Shown: positions 50,956-61,095, numbered from the stretch's first letter. The stretch is 64,000 nt of DNA from UBA7430 sp002478765 (GCA_943789355.1 CALSTU010000003.1:124001-188000); one strand, 5' to 3'. A program made the numbers and translations. The notes: generated by a model not told the origin, from the sequence alone.

Positions 50956-52290
50956 TCAGATCAAACGTAACATTTCTTTCATCACATCTTCAGAATCCCA
51001 AATCTGATCGATGTTTGGTTTACTCATGATTGTTTGCATCAGTTTTTCTTGTTTCATACCGATGACCCAGGCATCAGCGTAAGAAATATTTGTAAAGCTA
51101 ACCATAGAGTAGAGCGGGATCCATTTGTCGGGATACCGTTGTGTGAATTTCTGTTCTATTTTTTTCTGTAGTAAGAATTCAGCTTGGGCTGTTTTGTCAC
51201 GCATGACAATGAAGTTGTGCATGGAAAGATCTTGGACTCCGTCTCCATTGGGTTTACGTACTCTCGAATATTCTTCAAAACAAGTTTTGAAGTTGTTGTT
51301 GTGTTTGTCTAGCAATTCATCCAGTACTCTACAATCTTCGAATCCAGCGTTCATACCTTGTCCGTAAAAAGGTACCGTGGCATGGGCTGCATCTCCGATT
51401 AAAACGGTTTTATCTTTTACGTGCCATGGGAAGGTTCGCATGATGGCCATTGAAGAAGTTGGGTTTGCAAAAAATTGTTCGCATAAATCCGGAATGAGAG
51501 GAACTAAGTCCGGGAACGTTTTCTCGAAGTACTCTTGAACATCTTTGTTTGTGTTGAGCTCTTCAAAGGAATTGTCTCCTTCGTATGGTGCAAATAAAGT
51601 GCAGGTATAACTGCCGTCTAAATTGGGAAGCGCTATGAGCATAAAGTTGCCTCGAGGCCATATATGTAAGGCGTTTTTCTCCAGTTTGTGAGTTCCATTG
51701 GTGTGGGCTGGAATGACTAATTCTTTGTATCCGTGCTCGATGTATTGTTGAGAGTATTGCTGCCTACTTCGTTTAAGCATTTGACTCCGAACAGCCGAAA
51801 AGGCACCGTCAGCACCTATTATTAAATCAGAATTAATGGAGATTTTTTCCTTCGAATTTGTGTGCTCGAAGGTGGCATTTCCAGTGTCAAAGTCAACGTC
51901 TTTACATTTTTGATTGCAATGAATTTCAACACCTAATTTCTCAGCCATTTCCATCAAAACTAAATTCAGTTTTGATCGGGAGACTGAGTAGATTGCTTGA
52001 CCGGGGTTTCCGTAGGCTTGTTCAGATAACTCTCCATGTACATCGTGCATGATTCTTTTGTACATGGGAATTGCTATCTTTTCCACATTTTCGGCTGCAC
52101 TTACTTTTTTCAGAGCTGACCAACCTCTTTCTGATAGAGCCAAGTTGATAGATTTTCCAGCAGTAATTTTAGCCAATCGCAAGTCATCTCTTCTTTCGTA
52201 GATGGAGGTTTGGAAACCTCTTTTTTGCATATATAGTGCGCACAGTGATCCAACCAATCCAGCCCCGGCGATGGTTATTTTTCTTTTCAT
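50956..52290 (-). CDS. kmo: Kynurenine 3-monooxygenase
   Basis: This FAD enzyme hydroxylates L-kynurenine to 3-hydroxykynurenine with NADPH and oxygen. The 444-residue product has the FAD dinucleotide fold at the N-terminus (IAGAGLVGSLCALYMQKRGF), the family motifs GKSINLALSERGWSAL and MYKRIMHDVHGE, the second FAD motif IGDAAHATVPFYGQGMNAGF, and a C-terminal region DKWIPLYSMVSFTNISYADA that may lie at the membrane as in relatives. It is the last gene of the tryptophan-degradation operon and overlaps kynU by 4 nt. Confidence 0.95.
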   Translation of the reverse strand: MKRKITIAGAGLVGSLCALYMQKRGFQTSIYERRDDLRLAKITAGKSINLALSERGWSALKKVSAAENVEKIAIPMYKRIMHDVHGELSEQAYGNPGQAIYSVSRSKLNLVLMEMAEKLGVEIHCNQKCKDVDFDTGNATFEHTNSKEKISINSDLIIGADGAFSAVRSQMLKRSRQQYSQQYIEHGYKELVIPAHTNGTHKLEKNALHIWPRGNFMLIALPNLDGSYTCTLFAPYEGDNSFEELNTNKDVQEYFEKTFPDLVPLIPDLCEQFFANPTSSMAIMRTFPWHVKDKTVLIGDAAHATVPFYGQGMNAGFEDCRVLDELLDKHNNNFKTCFEEYSRVRKPNGDGVQDLSMHNFIVMRDKTAQAEFLLQKKIEQKFTQRYPDKWIPLYSMVSFTNISYADAWVIGMKQEKLMQTIMSKPNIDQIWDSEDVMKEMLRLI

Positions 52291-53537
52291 AAGCTGGAGG
52301 TTAATAGGTTGTAAAATTTATACACATCGGAATAACTGTTGTATAACGGAACGGGTGCAATTCGAATGACATCGGGTTCCCGCCAATCTGCAATAACCCC
52401 TTTTTTTGTGAGCTCATCAAATAGAATTTTGTTTCCTTTTGTTACTTGAATGGAAACTTGACAACCTCTCTTTTCGGGTGTGATGATCTTTATTTTATCG
52501 GAATCGATGGTTTCTAACAATTCGATGAGGTAATTTGTTTGATTTTTTGATTTTTCAATTAATCTGTCCATACCTGCTTCCTTAAAAATACTTAAGGATG
52601 CACGTATAGCAGCTAAGGATAAAATGGATGGATTACTAAGCTGCCAACCTTCAGCAGTAGGTATAGGTTCGAAATCATCAGGCATTTGAAATCGATTTTC
52701 TTTGTTGTGTCCCCACCAACCTGCAAACATTGGTAAATTACTTTTGTGATGTTTTTCATGAATAAAGGCACCCGCAATCGATCCTGGACCAGAGTTTAGG
52801 TACTTATAGGAACACCAAACAGCAAAGTCAACGTTCCAATTGTGAAGTTTTAGTTTCACATTACCTGCGGCATGAGCTAAGTCGAAGCCTACGTAAATAT
52901 GTTCTTTATGTGCTAAGTTTGTTAGTGTTTTCATATCGAAAACTTGTCCCGTATAATAGTTGACACCACCCAGCATAAGTAGTGCAATTTCATCTCCATC
53001 TTCAGCAATTATTTTGGCAATATCTTCAGTTCTTAGCGTATCTTCTCCTTTTCTAGGTTTGATTTTCACAAGACTATCCTCGGGCTTGTAGCCGTGGTGT
53101 TTAATTTGTGATGTTATCGCATATATGTCAGAAGGGAAAGCATCTGCCTCAATAAGGATTTTATGTTTTTTTCTTGTAGGTCGATAAAATGAAATCATCA
53201 TCAAGTGAAGGTTTACCGTCAGAGAATTCATGGCAATGACTTCCGTTGGTTTAGCTCCTACAATTTCACTGAAGCCCTCGCTGAGGAACTCGTGGTAAGG
53301 CATCCAAGGATTTTTAGCATTAAAATGACCTTCAACACCCAGTTCAGCCCAATCGGTTAGTTCTTGGTCTAGGTAATCTCTCGTGCGTTTCGGTTGAAGC
53401 CCCAAAGAGTTTCCACATAAATAAATTAATTCATGTCCATTTTCATCTACAGGGATGTGAAATTCCTTTCTAAAGGAATTTAGAGGATCTTCTTGGTCGA
53501 GTTGTATTGCAAACCCTTTTGTGTACTTAGAGTTCAT
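52287..53537 (-). CDS. kynU: Kynureninase
   Basis: Kynureninase is a PLP enzyme that cleaves 3-hydroxykynurenine to 3-hydroxyanthranilate and alanine. The 416-residue product starts at ATG 53537 (MNSKYTKGFAIQLDQEDPLN); the frame runs upstream into the preceding gene without similarity. Conserved blocks are YLCGNSLGLQPKRTRDYLDQ, MNSLTVNLHLMMISFYRPT, VGFDLAHAAGNVKLKLHNW and FAVWCSYKYLNSGPGSIAGA, where the Lys of SYKYLN binds PLP. The C-terminus has GVIADWREPDVIRIAPVPLY. It overlaps the upstream cyclase-family gene by 11 nt. Confidence 0.96.
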   Translation of the reverse strand: MNSKYTKGFAIQLDQEDPLNSFRKEFHIPVDENGHELIYLCGNSLGLQPKRTRDYLDQELTDWAELGVEGHFNAKNPWMPYHEFLSEGFSEIVGAKPTEVIAMNSLTVNLHLMMISFYRPTRKKHKILIEADAFPSDIYAITSQIKHHGYKPEDSLVKIKPRKGEDTLRTEDIAKIIAEDGDEIALLMLGGVNYYTGQVFDMKTLTNLAHKEHIYVGFDLAHAAGNVKLKLHNWNVDFAVWCSYKYLNSGPGSIAGAFIHEKHHKSNLPMFAGWWGHNKENRFQMPDDFEPIPTAEGWQLSNPSILSLAAIRASLSIFKEAGMDRLIEKSKNQTNYLIELLETIDSDKIKIITPEKRGCQVSIQVTKGNKILFDELTKKGVIADWREPDVIRIAPVPLYNSYSDVYKFYNLLTSSL

Positions 53538-54327
53538 TGATTTCAAAAAGAATTGGTCTGCTTGGTGCAGCATCAGAAACAAAAGCAGGGATTTGTATGG
53601 TCAGTAAATAATGACCGTCTTGAATTTGATTGTCTACAAAAATCATTTCCGTAATGGTTTTGTTCTTTGTTTTTGGGTTGAATTGTTTGCACGTAGTATT
53701 CCAGAAGGCATTGTGAGCGGATAAAATACCATCATCCAATAATCGGTCAACGGATGGTGTATCTACAAGCAGGTGGTTTACTCCGCGCTCGTGTATGTAT
53801 TCCATAGCATCTATAGAAAAAAAGGGTGTGTTTTTTTCAAGGTAATCTTGTGATTTTTTTTCTTTGAGATTGGGCACTGTTCTTATGATCAATCCTTGCA
53901 AAAATTCATCAGGTACATCTTTCAGTTTTTCTACCAATTCTTCTTTTGTGATCAATAGATCACCCTCATTCAATTTAGGCAGGTATCTTTCGGATGTCTT
54001 TTGCGCATTTATTGAAATCAAATGAGCAGGGATCATAAGATCATTTAAAGATGACAACAGGGCTACTCGTTCTTTTGTTAGGTGTCCGATACATTCTGTA
54101 TGTGTCCCATTGCAATGAGGGGTTATGTGATATGTTTCGAAATTACATACGCCTCCTTTGCGGGTATCTCCAATAAATTCGTCATTTGAGTATGGTGTAG
54201 ACGTAGCTCGATCTACTCCATATGTATTAGGTTGTTTACCGTTAAATAGGAGCGGAATAGAAAGATCCTTACCCTCAGAAAAGTCAACGAGATACTTGTT
54301 GTTTTTAATGATAATCTCTCCTTTCAT
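53527..54327 (-). CDS. kynB: Cyclase-family hydrolase, probable arylformamidase (kynurenine formamidase)
   Basis: A 266-residue member of the KynB/cyclase family, which hydrolyses N-formylkynurenine to kynurenine and formate. The metal site HCNGTHTECIGH corresponds to the family HxGTHxDxPxH with small changes: Glu for the usual Asp and Ile-Gly before His. Other blocks are DLSIPLLFNG at the N-terminus and FFSIDAMEYIHERGVNHLLV in the middle. It is longer than typical bacterial KynB (about 210), so the exact type is atypical. Position between the dioxygenase decarboxylase genes and kynU, and the absence of another formamidase in the operon, support this role. It overlaps kynU and abuts the decarboxylase gene. 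Confidence 0.8.
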   Translation of the reverse strand: MKGEIIIKNNKYLVDFSEGKDLSIPLLFNGKQPNTYGVDRATSTPYSNDEFIGDTRKGGVCNFETYHITPHCNGTHTECIGHLTKERVALLSSLNDLMIPAHLISINAQKTSERYLPKLNEGDLLITKEELVEKLKDVPDEFLQGLIIRTVPNLKEKKSQDYLEKNTPFFSIDAMEYIHERGVNHLLVDTPSVDRLLDDGILSAHNAFWNTTCKQFNPKTKNKTITEMIFVDNQIQDGHYLLTIQIPAFVSDAAPSRPILFEINEL

Positions 54328-55344
54328 CTATGTAAAGTCTGATTCTTTCATGTTCAGCCAGTCTAGGGCATTCCTAGAGAGTAGTTTTTCTTTTATGCTT
54401 GAAGTAAACGGTGCATTGTGAATCAAATTACCGGGTTCTTGTTCTCCTAGTGGAAAAGGGTAATCTGTTCCGAGAGCGACCTTGTCTTCTCCCACTAAAT
54501 CTACAATATATTTTAATATTTTGTCGTCATGAACCAAGCTGTCTAGCCAAAATTTCCCAAGATAATCTTTAGGGTTTACATTGTTGTCTAATGCCACAAG
54601 GTCGGGCCTCACGTTAAAACCGTGTTCTATTCTTCCTATCGTGGCAGGAAAAGATCCTCCGCCATGTGCAAAGGCAACTCGCAATTTTGGAAACTTCTGA
54701 AATACGCCACTAAAAATCATTGAGCAGATGGCAAGTGAAGTCTCCATTGGCATCCCAACCAACCAGGACAACCAGTATTTATCCATTTTTTCTTTAGCCA
54801 TCCACCACCAAGGATGCACAAAAAGAGCCATATCTAAATCTTCACAAGCCTCATAAATAGGGAAAAATGATGCTTCACTGAGGTTTAAATCATTAACATG
54901 AGATCCAATTTGAACACCTTTCATTCCTATGGATTTGCAACGTTCTAATTCCGCAATGGCCAACTTAGTGTCTTGCATGGGGATGTTTCCAAGGCCAACA
55001 AATCTATTGGGCGATTTGTCAACGACTTTCATCAAATCATCATTAATGAATTTTGAAATTTCAAGACCGTCTTTTGGTTTGGTCCAGTAGGAAAACATTA
55101 CCGGAACTGTAGATAAAACCTGAACATCAATGTTATGATGATTGCAATCATGAATTCTTGCTTTGGGGTCCCAGCAATTAGATTCTATTTCTCTAAAGAA
55201 TTGGTCATTCATCATCATTTTTGCACAACAAGGCTTGTGATGTTCCAATTGAATAAATTCACCGTATCCAAATTTCTTGTTAAAATTTGGTATTTCCCGA
55301 GGTAAAATATGGGTGTGTATATCGACCGTAAACAGTTTTTTCAT
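54328..55344 (-). CDS. nbaD: 2-amino-3-carboxymuconate-6-semialdehyde decarboxylase
   Basis: ACMSD removes CO2 from 2-amino-3-carboxymuconate semialdehyde, diverting it from quinolinate (NAD synthesis) to the catabolic branch. The 338-residue amidohydrolase has the metal motif VDIHTHILPRE at the N-terminus, CNHHNIDVQVLSTVPVMFSY, MKGVQIGSHVNDLNL, LFVHPWWWMAKEKMDKYWLS, VAFAHGGGSFPATIGRIEHG and the metal aspartate in ALGTDYPFPLGE. All these match the family. Its presence is the best evidence that this operon burns tryptophan rather than making NAD. It follows the dioxygenase gene by 4 nt. Confidence 0.95.
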   Translation of the reverse strand: MKKLFTVDIHTHILPREIPNFNKKFGYGEFIQLEHHKPCCAKMMMNDQFFREIESNCWDPKARIHDCNHHNIDVQVLSTVPVMFSYWTKPKDGLEISKFINDDLMKVVDKSPNRFVGLGNIPMQDTKLAIAELERCKSIGMKGVQIGSHVNDLNLSEASFFPIYEACEDLDMALFVHPWWWMAKEKMDKYWLSWLVGMPMETSLAICSMIFSGVFQKFPKLRVAFAHGGGSFPATIGRIEHGFNVRPDLVALDNNVNPKDYLGKFWLDSLVHDDKILKYIVDLVGEDKVALGTDYPFPLGEQEPGNLIHNAPFTSSIKEKLLSRNALDWLNMKESDFT

Positions 55345-55348
55345 TCAA

Positions 55349-55876
55349 TTATGCAAATCGTTTATCTATATCCATTGTGGTGTTACATTGACTACAAGTT
55401 CTTAGGTCTTTGGATTCATAAAATTCTTTGAATCTTGGTTGGAAATCTTTCTCAACATTATTCAGTTCAAAGCGAACGCTGTGAAGCAGGTTGTTGCAAT
55501 GATCACAATACCACTCTAAGCCATCTTTTTCTCCATGGTTTCGATGTACTTCAATAACCAAGCCAACACTGTTTGTTGGGCGAATGGGGGAGTGAGGGAC
55601 TTTTGCAGGCAAAAGAAAAATTTCGCCCTCTTTTATTGGAATGTCTAAAGCTTTACCCTCTTCTTGTATCTTTAGGGTTATGTCGCCTTTGACTTGATAA
55701 AAAAACTCTTCCGTTTCGTTGTAATGGTAATCCTTCCTTTGGTTTGGTCCACCAACAACCATAATGATGAGGTCGCCAGATTCCATGTATACACATTTAT
55801 TCCCCACAGGTGGTTTCAAGAATTCCTGATTGTCTTTAATCCACTTTTGGAAGTTGAATGGTTTTGTAATAGGCAT
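55349..55876 (-). CDS. nbaC: 3-hydroxyanthranilate 3,4-dioxygenase
   Basis: This iron cupin opens the ring of 3-hydroxyanthranilate with oxygen, giving 2-amino-3-carboxymuconate semialdehyde. The 175-residue product has the cupin motifs KDYHYNETEEFFYQVKGDIT and LLPAKVPHSPIRP, with the iron-binding His and Glu residues, plus RPTNSVGLVIEVHR. The C-terminus has two CxxC pairs (CDHCNN and CSQCN), the rubredoxin-like second iron site found in bacterial forms. Start, length and gene order match the nba-type clusters of other bacteria. Confidence 0.96.
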   Translation of the reverse strand: MPITKPFNFQKWIKDNQEFLKPPVGNKCVYMESGDLIIMVVGGPNQRKDYHYNETEEFFYQVKGDITLKIQEEGKALDIPIKEGEIFLLPAKVPHSPIRPTNSVGLVIEVHRNHGEKDGLEWYCDHCNNLLHSVRFELNNVEKDFQPRFKEFYESKDLRTCSQCNTTMDIDKRFA

Positions 55877-55887
55877 AAAGGCTTTGT

Positions 55888-56304
55888 TTATAATGATGCA
55901 ATCACTTTCAGTTCAATAGCTATTGGCGTGGGTAGGCAATTTATTTCTACGGTTGTCCTGCAAGGTTGGTTATCTTTAAAGTAACTCGCGTAAATTTTAT
56001 TGTACGTATTAAAGTCGTCTTTCATATTTGTAAGGAAAACGGTAACATCGATAATTTTATCCCACGACGAACCTGCATCTTCTAGGATGTATTTTATGTT
56101 TTGAAACACGGAGTGGCATTGTTTTTCAATATCGTAAGCGATGATGTCTCCACTTTCATTAAGGGTAACACCAGGTATGATTTTAGAACCAGCAACTCTG
56201 GGTCCCACACCCGAAAGAAACAGTAAATCTCCTTGTTTACGCGCATGAGGGTACAATCCTACAGCCTGGGGGGCTCTTTCGCTGTTGTATTTTTTCATGT
56301 CCAT
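55888..56304 (-). CDS. amnD: RidA-family protein, probable 2-aminomuconate deaminase
   Basis: A 138-residue RidA (YjgF/UK114) protein. In bacterial kynurenine and 2-aminophenol clusters members of this family deaminate 2-aminomuconate to 4-oxalocrotonate and ammonia. Family features are NSERAPQAVGLYPHARKQGD, LLFLSGVGPR, VFQNIKYILEDAGSSWDKII and TVEINCLPTPIAIELKVIAS (with the RidA-type Arg in PCRTTVEI). It lies between the aldehyde dehydrogenase and dioxygenase genes, as expected for this role. A general RidA imine-deaminase role cannot be excluded from sequence. A second ATG lies 2 codons downstream of the chosen start. Confidence 0.8.
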   Translation of the reverse strand: MDMKKYNSERAPQAVGLYPHARKQGDLLFLSGVGPRVAGSKIIPGVTLNESGDIIAYDIEKQCHSVFQNIKYILEDAGSSWDKIIDVTVFLTNMKDDFNTYNKIYASYFKDNQPCRTTVEINCLPTPIAIELKVIASL

Positions 56305-56308
56305 GCTT

Positions 56309-57751
56309 TTAAATTTTCACACATACATTTTTCGGCTCTGTAAAAAACTGCAGGGATTTAAATCCACCTTCCCTTCCTAATCCGGATTGTTTCATCCCGC
56401 CAAAGGGGATTCGTAGGTCTCTTGTAATCCATGTGTTTATCCAAACAATCCCAGCATCTATGTTTGCTGCTACTCGGTGTCCTCTTCCGATGTTTTCTGT
56501 AAATATACTTGCAGAAAGGCCATATTTTGTGGCGTTAGCCATTTCAATAACTTCTTCTTCCGTTTCAAAAGGAATCAAGCAAACTACCGGTCCAAAAATC
56601 TCCTCTTGATTGATGGTGCAGTCGTTTGAAAGACCTTCAATTACCGTTGGACGAATGTAGTATCCGTTTCTCAATTCTCCTCCGAGAATTGCTCGTTCTC
56701 CACCAATAAGTATTTTCCCTCCTAATTTTTTTGCTTCTTCAATCTTTCCTAAAACTTTTTTCATGTGAGTTTCAGAGACCATGGCACCCAGATCATTTTC
56801 ATTTGCTTTTGGGTCTCCTACTTTAAGTGCAGAAACCTTTTGAACAAATGCGTCTTTAAATGAATGATATATTTCTTTTTGGATGAATAGCCTTGATCCA
56901 CAAAGGCAGATTTGTCCTTGATTTGAAAATGCGGCCTTTGCAGCCATATCTATAGCTTGATTGAAATCGGCATCGGCAAATACAATGTTGGGATTTTTTC
57001 CGCCGAGTTCTAATGAGGTTTTTTTAAACATGGGTGCGGTTAGTGCAGCTATGTGTTTTCCAGTTTGAGTTCCTCCTGTAAACGAAATGATTGGTGTGTC
57101 AGGATGAGTGGTTAAAGGGTCGCCTACTTTTGAACCGTAACCATGTACAATATTTAAGACTCCTTTCGGAAATCCTATTTCGATACATATTTTACTGAGC
57201 AGAAAAGCGGTCATTGGAGTAATCTCAGAGGGTTTTGCAACGACTGTATTTCCTGTCGCAAGGGCAGGTGCTATTTTCCATGTAAGAAGGTATAGGGGAA
57301 GGTTCCAAGGGGAAATACATGCAGCTACGCCAATCGCTTGTCGCGAGGTGTAATTTAATGCATCACCGTCCATTTCGTGAAGCTCTGAGTGATCGTGCAA
57401 TATGGCCGTGGCAAAAAACCTGAGGTTTGTTGAGGCTCTAGGTATATCAACGTTACGAGCCTGAGTCTCGGTTTTTCCATTGTCTCTACTTTCAGCCCGA
57501 ATTAATTCCTCAGAATTTTCCTCAATGGCATCAGCCAATTTCAGAAGTAAATTAGAACGTTCTTGTTTGGGTGTTTTACTCCAAGACTTAAAAGCTTCTT
57601 TTGCGGCTCCGACAGCTAGTTTAATGTCACTTTCATCACTGTCAGGTACCCAAGAGTAAACAGAGCCATTTGATGGGTTGTAATTCTCAAAGTAAGAGCG
57701 ATTACTGGGTTCAAGCAGTTCCCCGTTTATGTAATTTAGAATTTTTTCCAT
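56309..57751 (-). CDS. amnC: 2-aminomuconate semialdehyde dehydrogenase (aldehyde dehydrogenase)
   Basis: A 480-residue NAD-dependent aldehyde dehydrogenase, expected to oxidise 2-aminomuconate semialdehyde to 2-aminomuconate. The catalytic residues are intact: N150 (SPWNLP), E248 (SLELGGKNP) and nucleophile C282 (GQICLCGSR). The cofactor loop is FTGGTQTGKHIA. The ending IPFGGMKQSGLGREGGFKSL is characteristic of the ALDH8/AmnC branch. It lies 4 nt after the RidA-like gene's upstream end and abuts the SDR gene. Gene context is the main reason to prefer this substrate over other aldehydes. Confidence 0.9.
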   Translation of the reverse strand: MEKILNYINGELLEPSNRSYFENYNPSNGSVYSWVPDSDESDIKLAVGAAKEAFKSWSKTPKQERSNLLLKLADAIEENSEELIRAESRDNGKTETQARNVDIPRASTNLRFFATAILHDHSELHEMDGDALNYTSRQAIGVAACISPWNLPLYLLTWKIAPALATGNTVVAKPSEITPMTAFLLSKICIEIGFPKGVLNIVHGYGSKVGDPLTTHPDTPIISFTGGTQTGKHIAALTAPMFKKTSLELGGKNPNIVFADADFNQAIDMAAKAAFSNQGQICLCGSRLFIQKEIYHSFKDAFVQKVSALKVGDPKANENDLGAMVSETHMKKVLGKIEEAKKLGGKILIGGERAILGGELRNGYYIRPTVIEGLSNDCTINQEEIFGPVVCLIPFETEEEVIEMANATKYGLSASIFTENIGRGHRVAANIDAGIVWINTWITRDLRIPFGGMKQSGLGREGGFKSLQFFTEPKNVCVKI

Positions 57752-58531
57752 TTATAAACATGCTGTTCTTCCTCCATCTACTGGAAGATTAATTCCATTT
57801 ATGTAAGCCGCTGCAGGAGAGCATAAGAATGCAACTGCATTGGCCGTTTCAGAAGCTTCGCCAAATCGTTTTGCAGGTATGGACGACTTCATGTTTTTAA
57901 TTACTTTTTGTTCAGAGATTGCTTCGTTTTTTGCTTTTGATGCAATCAGAGATTTTAATCTACTCGTATCCGTAAATCCCGGAAGAATGTTGTTCACTGT
58001 TATCCCGAACGCTCCTAGTTCTAGAGACAGTGTTTTCGCCCAATTTGCTACTGCAGCTCTTATGGTGTTGGAAACGCCCAGCCCAGGAATAGGAGATTTT
58101 ACAGAGGTTGATATGATGTTTACAATACGACCATAACCTTCATTTTTCATGCCAGACATCACTTTTTGGACGAGAATCTGATTGCAGATCACATGCATTT
58201 TAAATCCCTCTTCAAAAGACTCAATGGCTGCATCTGTTATGGCACCTGCCGCTGGACCGCCTGTATTATTGACAAGGATGTGAAATACATCATCAAGGCT
58301 TTGCAATTTTTTTTCTAATTCAATCGTGTTTTTGAAGTCTACAGCAAGGTAAGAGTGAGTTTGCCCCTTTGAGGTGTCCAGGAGGTATAGGTTTTCTTTT
58401 AGCTTGTCTTCATTTCGAGCAATTAGCGTGATGTTTGCTCCAAGTTTGGCAAGTTCAATTGCGCTGGCTTTCCCAATACCTTCGGTACTTCCACATACGA
58501 TTGCATTTTTATTGTTTAATTCTATCTCCAT
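57752..58531 (-). CDS. Atypical short-chain dehydrogenase in the kynurenine operon
   Basis: A 259-residue SDR-fold protein of unknown role. The cofactor loop is GSTEGIGKASAIELAKLG (residues 14-31) and the ending AAYINGINLPVDGGRTACL is normal. In the active site the expected YxxxK reads S154-N-T-I-R158, so both the catalytic Tyr and Lys are replaced, and NNAG reads NNTGGPAAG. A Ser lies in the usual place (IISTS, about 140-143). Atypical SDRs of this SNTIR type exist elsewhere and are usually annotated only as SDR. The gene abuts amnC and overlaps kynA by 10 nt, so it belongs to the operon. It may act on a downstream intermediate or be non-enzymatic. Confidence 0.85.
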   Translation of the reverse strand: MEIELNNKNAIVCGSTEGIGKASAIELAKLGANITLIARNEDKLKENLYLLDTSKGQTHSYLAVDFKNTIELEKKLQSLDDVFHILVNNTGGPAAGAITDAAIESFEEGFKMHVICNQILVQKVMSGMKNEGYGRIVNIISTSVKSPIPGLGVSNTIRAAVANWAKTLSLELGAFGITVNNILPGFTDTSRLKSLIASKAKNEAISEQKVIKNMKSSIPAKRFGEASETANAVAFLCSPAAAYINGINLPVDGGRTACL

Positions 58532-59622
58532 TTGTCAGTGAAATTAAAACCCAACTGTTCTTTGACATTTTTCGGTAATTCGGGAGCATATGACCTAGAA
58601 ATCATAAGTGTAGATATATTGGCAATGTCAGTAAATAATTTATGTTGATCTACAGTCTTTTTCAAATATCCTTGCCCGGAAGACCCTCCAGTTCCTATTT
58701 TTTGCCCTAATGTTTTCTCCACCATTTGAACATGTCTAAATCTCCAAGAAGCTATTTGATGATCGAGCTCTACTAAATTCTTTAAAAATTTAGATGGTAA
58801 GTGTAGAATAGGTTGCTCACGATATAAATTGATTAGTAGCGCCGACATTGTTGCTTTGTAGGATAAGGATGTTTCCCCATTTTCTATTGCCTTTTGGTGT
58901 ATGTTTTCGTCAAAGACACGCTCAAAATATTTTCTATTTTCTTCAATCATTCGGATTCTGAGCGCCTTATCATCGTCAGAAAGTAGTGGAGAGTTTTTTA
59001 TATTAGAAGACTCTTTATTCATCATTTCATTGACAACAGTTTCATATTTCTCAATGAAATCAAAGCCCTTCATGTTTAAGAATGGGATTCGCTCCAACCA
59101 TTTCTCAACAAGTTTGAATAGAGATTCACTGTCCTCTAAAGTTAGAATTTCTTTCTTTTTAGCTCCTTCAAATTCGTTGTGGTATGGACAGCCTCCTAGT
59201 TGATGTCTGTCTTTTATTTTGAGGCCTAGCATCAGCTCTAATTTTCGGAACTGGTGGGATTGAAAGCCTGAAGCCGGAGACAGATGATGTCGAAAGTCCA
59301 AAAAGTCGGCAGAAGTCATGGTTTCTAGCACATCAATTTGTTGCACCAATACATTTAAGATTTTATTGACACGTTCAATTCTAGAAACGATGATTCCAAT
59401 ATTCTCTTCATTGATTTTTTCTTGCTTGAAAAGGTTCATGATTGAGCCTATTTCATGTATAATCTGTTTAAACCACAACTCATAGGTCTGATGGATGATG
59501 ATGAAAAACATTTCATCATGAGCAGCTTCTTTTCCTTCACCACTTATTGGATGCTGCGCATTGAGAATCTTGTCAAGCTCCAAATAATTTATGTAGTGAA
59601 CGGATGGTTTTTTTTCTGACAT
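58522..59622 (-). CDS. kynA: Tryptophan 2,3-dioxygenase
   Basis: TDO is a heme enzyme that oxidises tryptophan to N-formylkynurenine, the first and rate-setting step. The 366-residue product, starting at ATG 59622 (MSEKKPSVHYINYLELDKIL; a TTG lies 2 codons upstream), has AHDEMFFIIIHQTYELWFKQ, the distal-side region FLDFRHHLSPASGFQSHQFR, LVELDHQIASWRFRHVQMVE with the proximal His, and GTGGSSGQGYLKKT near the C-terminus. It is the first gene of the nine-gene operon and is divergent from sucC. A regulator gene is not present next to it. Confidence 0.96.
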   Translation of the reverse strand: MSEKKPSVHYINYLELDKILNAQHPISGEGKEAAHDEMFFIIIHQTYELWFKQIIHEIGSIMNLFKQEKINEENIGIIVSRIERVNKILNVLVQQIDVLETMTSADFLDFRHHLSPASGFQSHQFRKLELMLGLKIKDRHQLGGCPYHNEFEGAKKKEILTLEDSESLFKLVEKWLERIPFLNMKGFDFIEKYETVVNEMMNKESSNIKNSPLLSDDDKALRIRMIEENRKYFERVFDENIHQKAIENGETSLSYKATMSALLINLYREQPILHLPSKFLKNLVELDHQIASWRFRHVQMVEKTLGQKIGTGGSSGQGYLKKTVDQHKLFTDIANISTLMISRSYAPELPKNVKEQLGFNFTDKWR

Positions 59623-59849
59623 CTGCAAACTAATTTTAAAGTAAAAGTAAAGTTATTTTTAATTATACAGTCAGCTATTCGGTATTATTAAGGCTATAGA
59701 TTCTATTTTAACATTTGTAGTAATTTGTGAGAGAAGTCTATCCCCTCAATGATTAAGGTGTTTTTGAAGATGTTTTTCAGGCTAATGCAAAGGATTTTTA
59801 GCGATAAATTTCTTGTACTATTTTCTTTTTTATTCTCCGAACAATACTA

Positions 59850-59857
59850 TATTTTTG
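59850..59857 (+). promoter_or_regulatory. Candidate -7 element for sucC
   Basis: TATTTTTG matches TAnnTTTG, 24 nt upstream of the sucC ATG. No matching TTG at -33 was found. Confidence 0.45.
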
Positions 59858-59881
59858 CAACTTAATTTATAAGAAACAATA

Positions 59882-61072
<1,191 letters not shown>

Positions 61073-61095
61073 TCCGTTACCTCTCGAAAAAAGTT

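Noticed and set aside
50956..59622. Kynurenine operon as an NAD biosynthesis unit
   Set aside because: It contains ACMSD, aminomuconate semialdehyde dehydrogenase and a deaminase-type RidA protein, and no nadC, so the catabolic branch is favoured.
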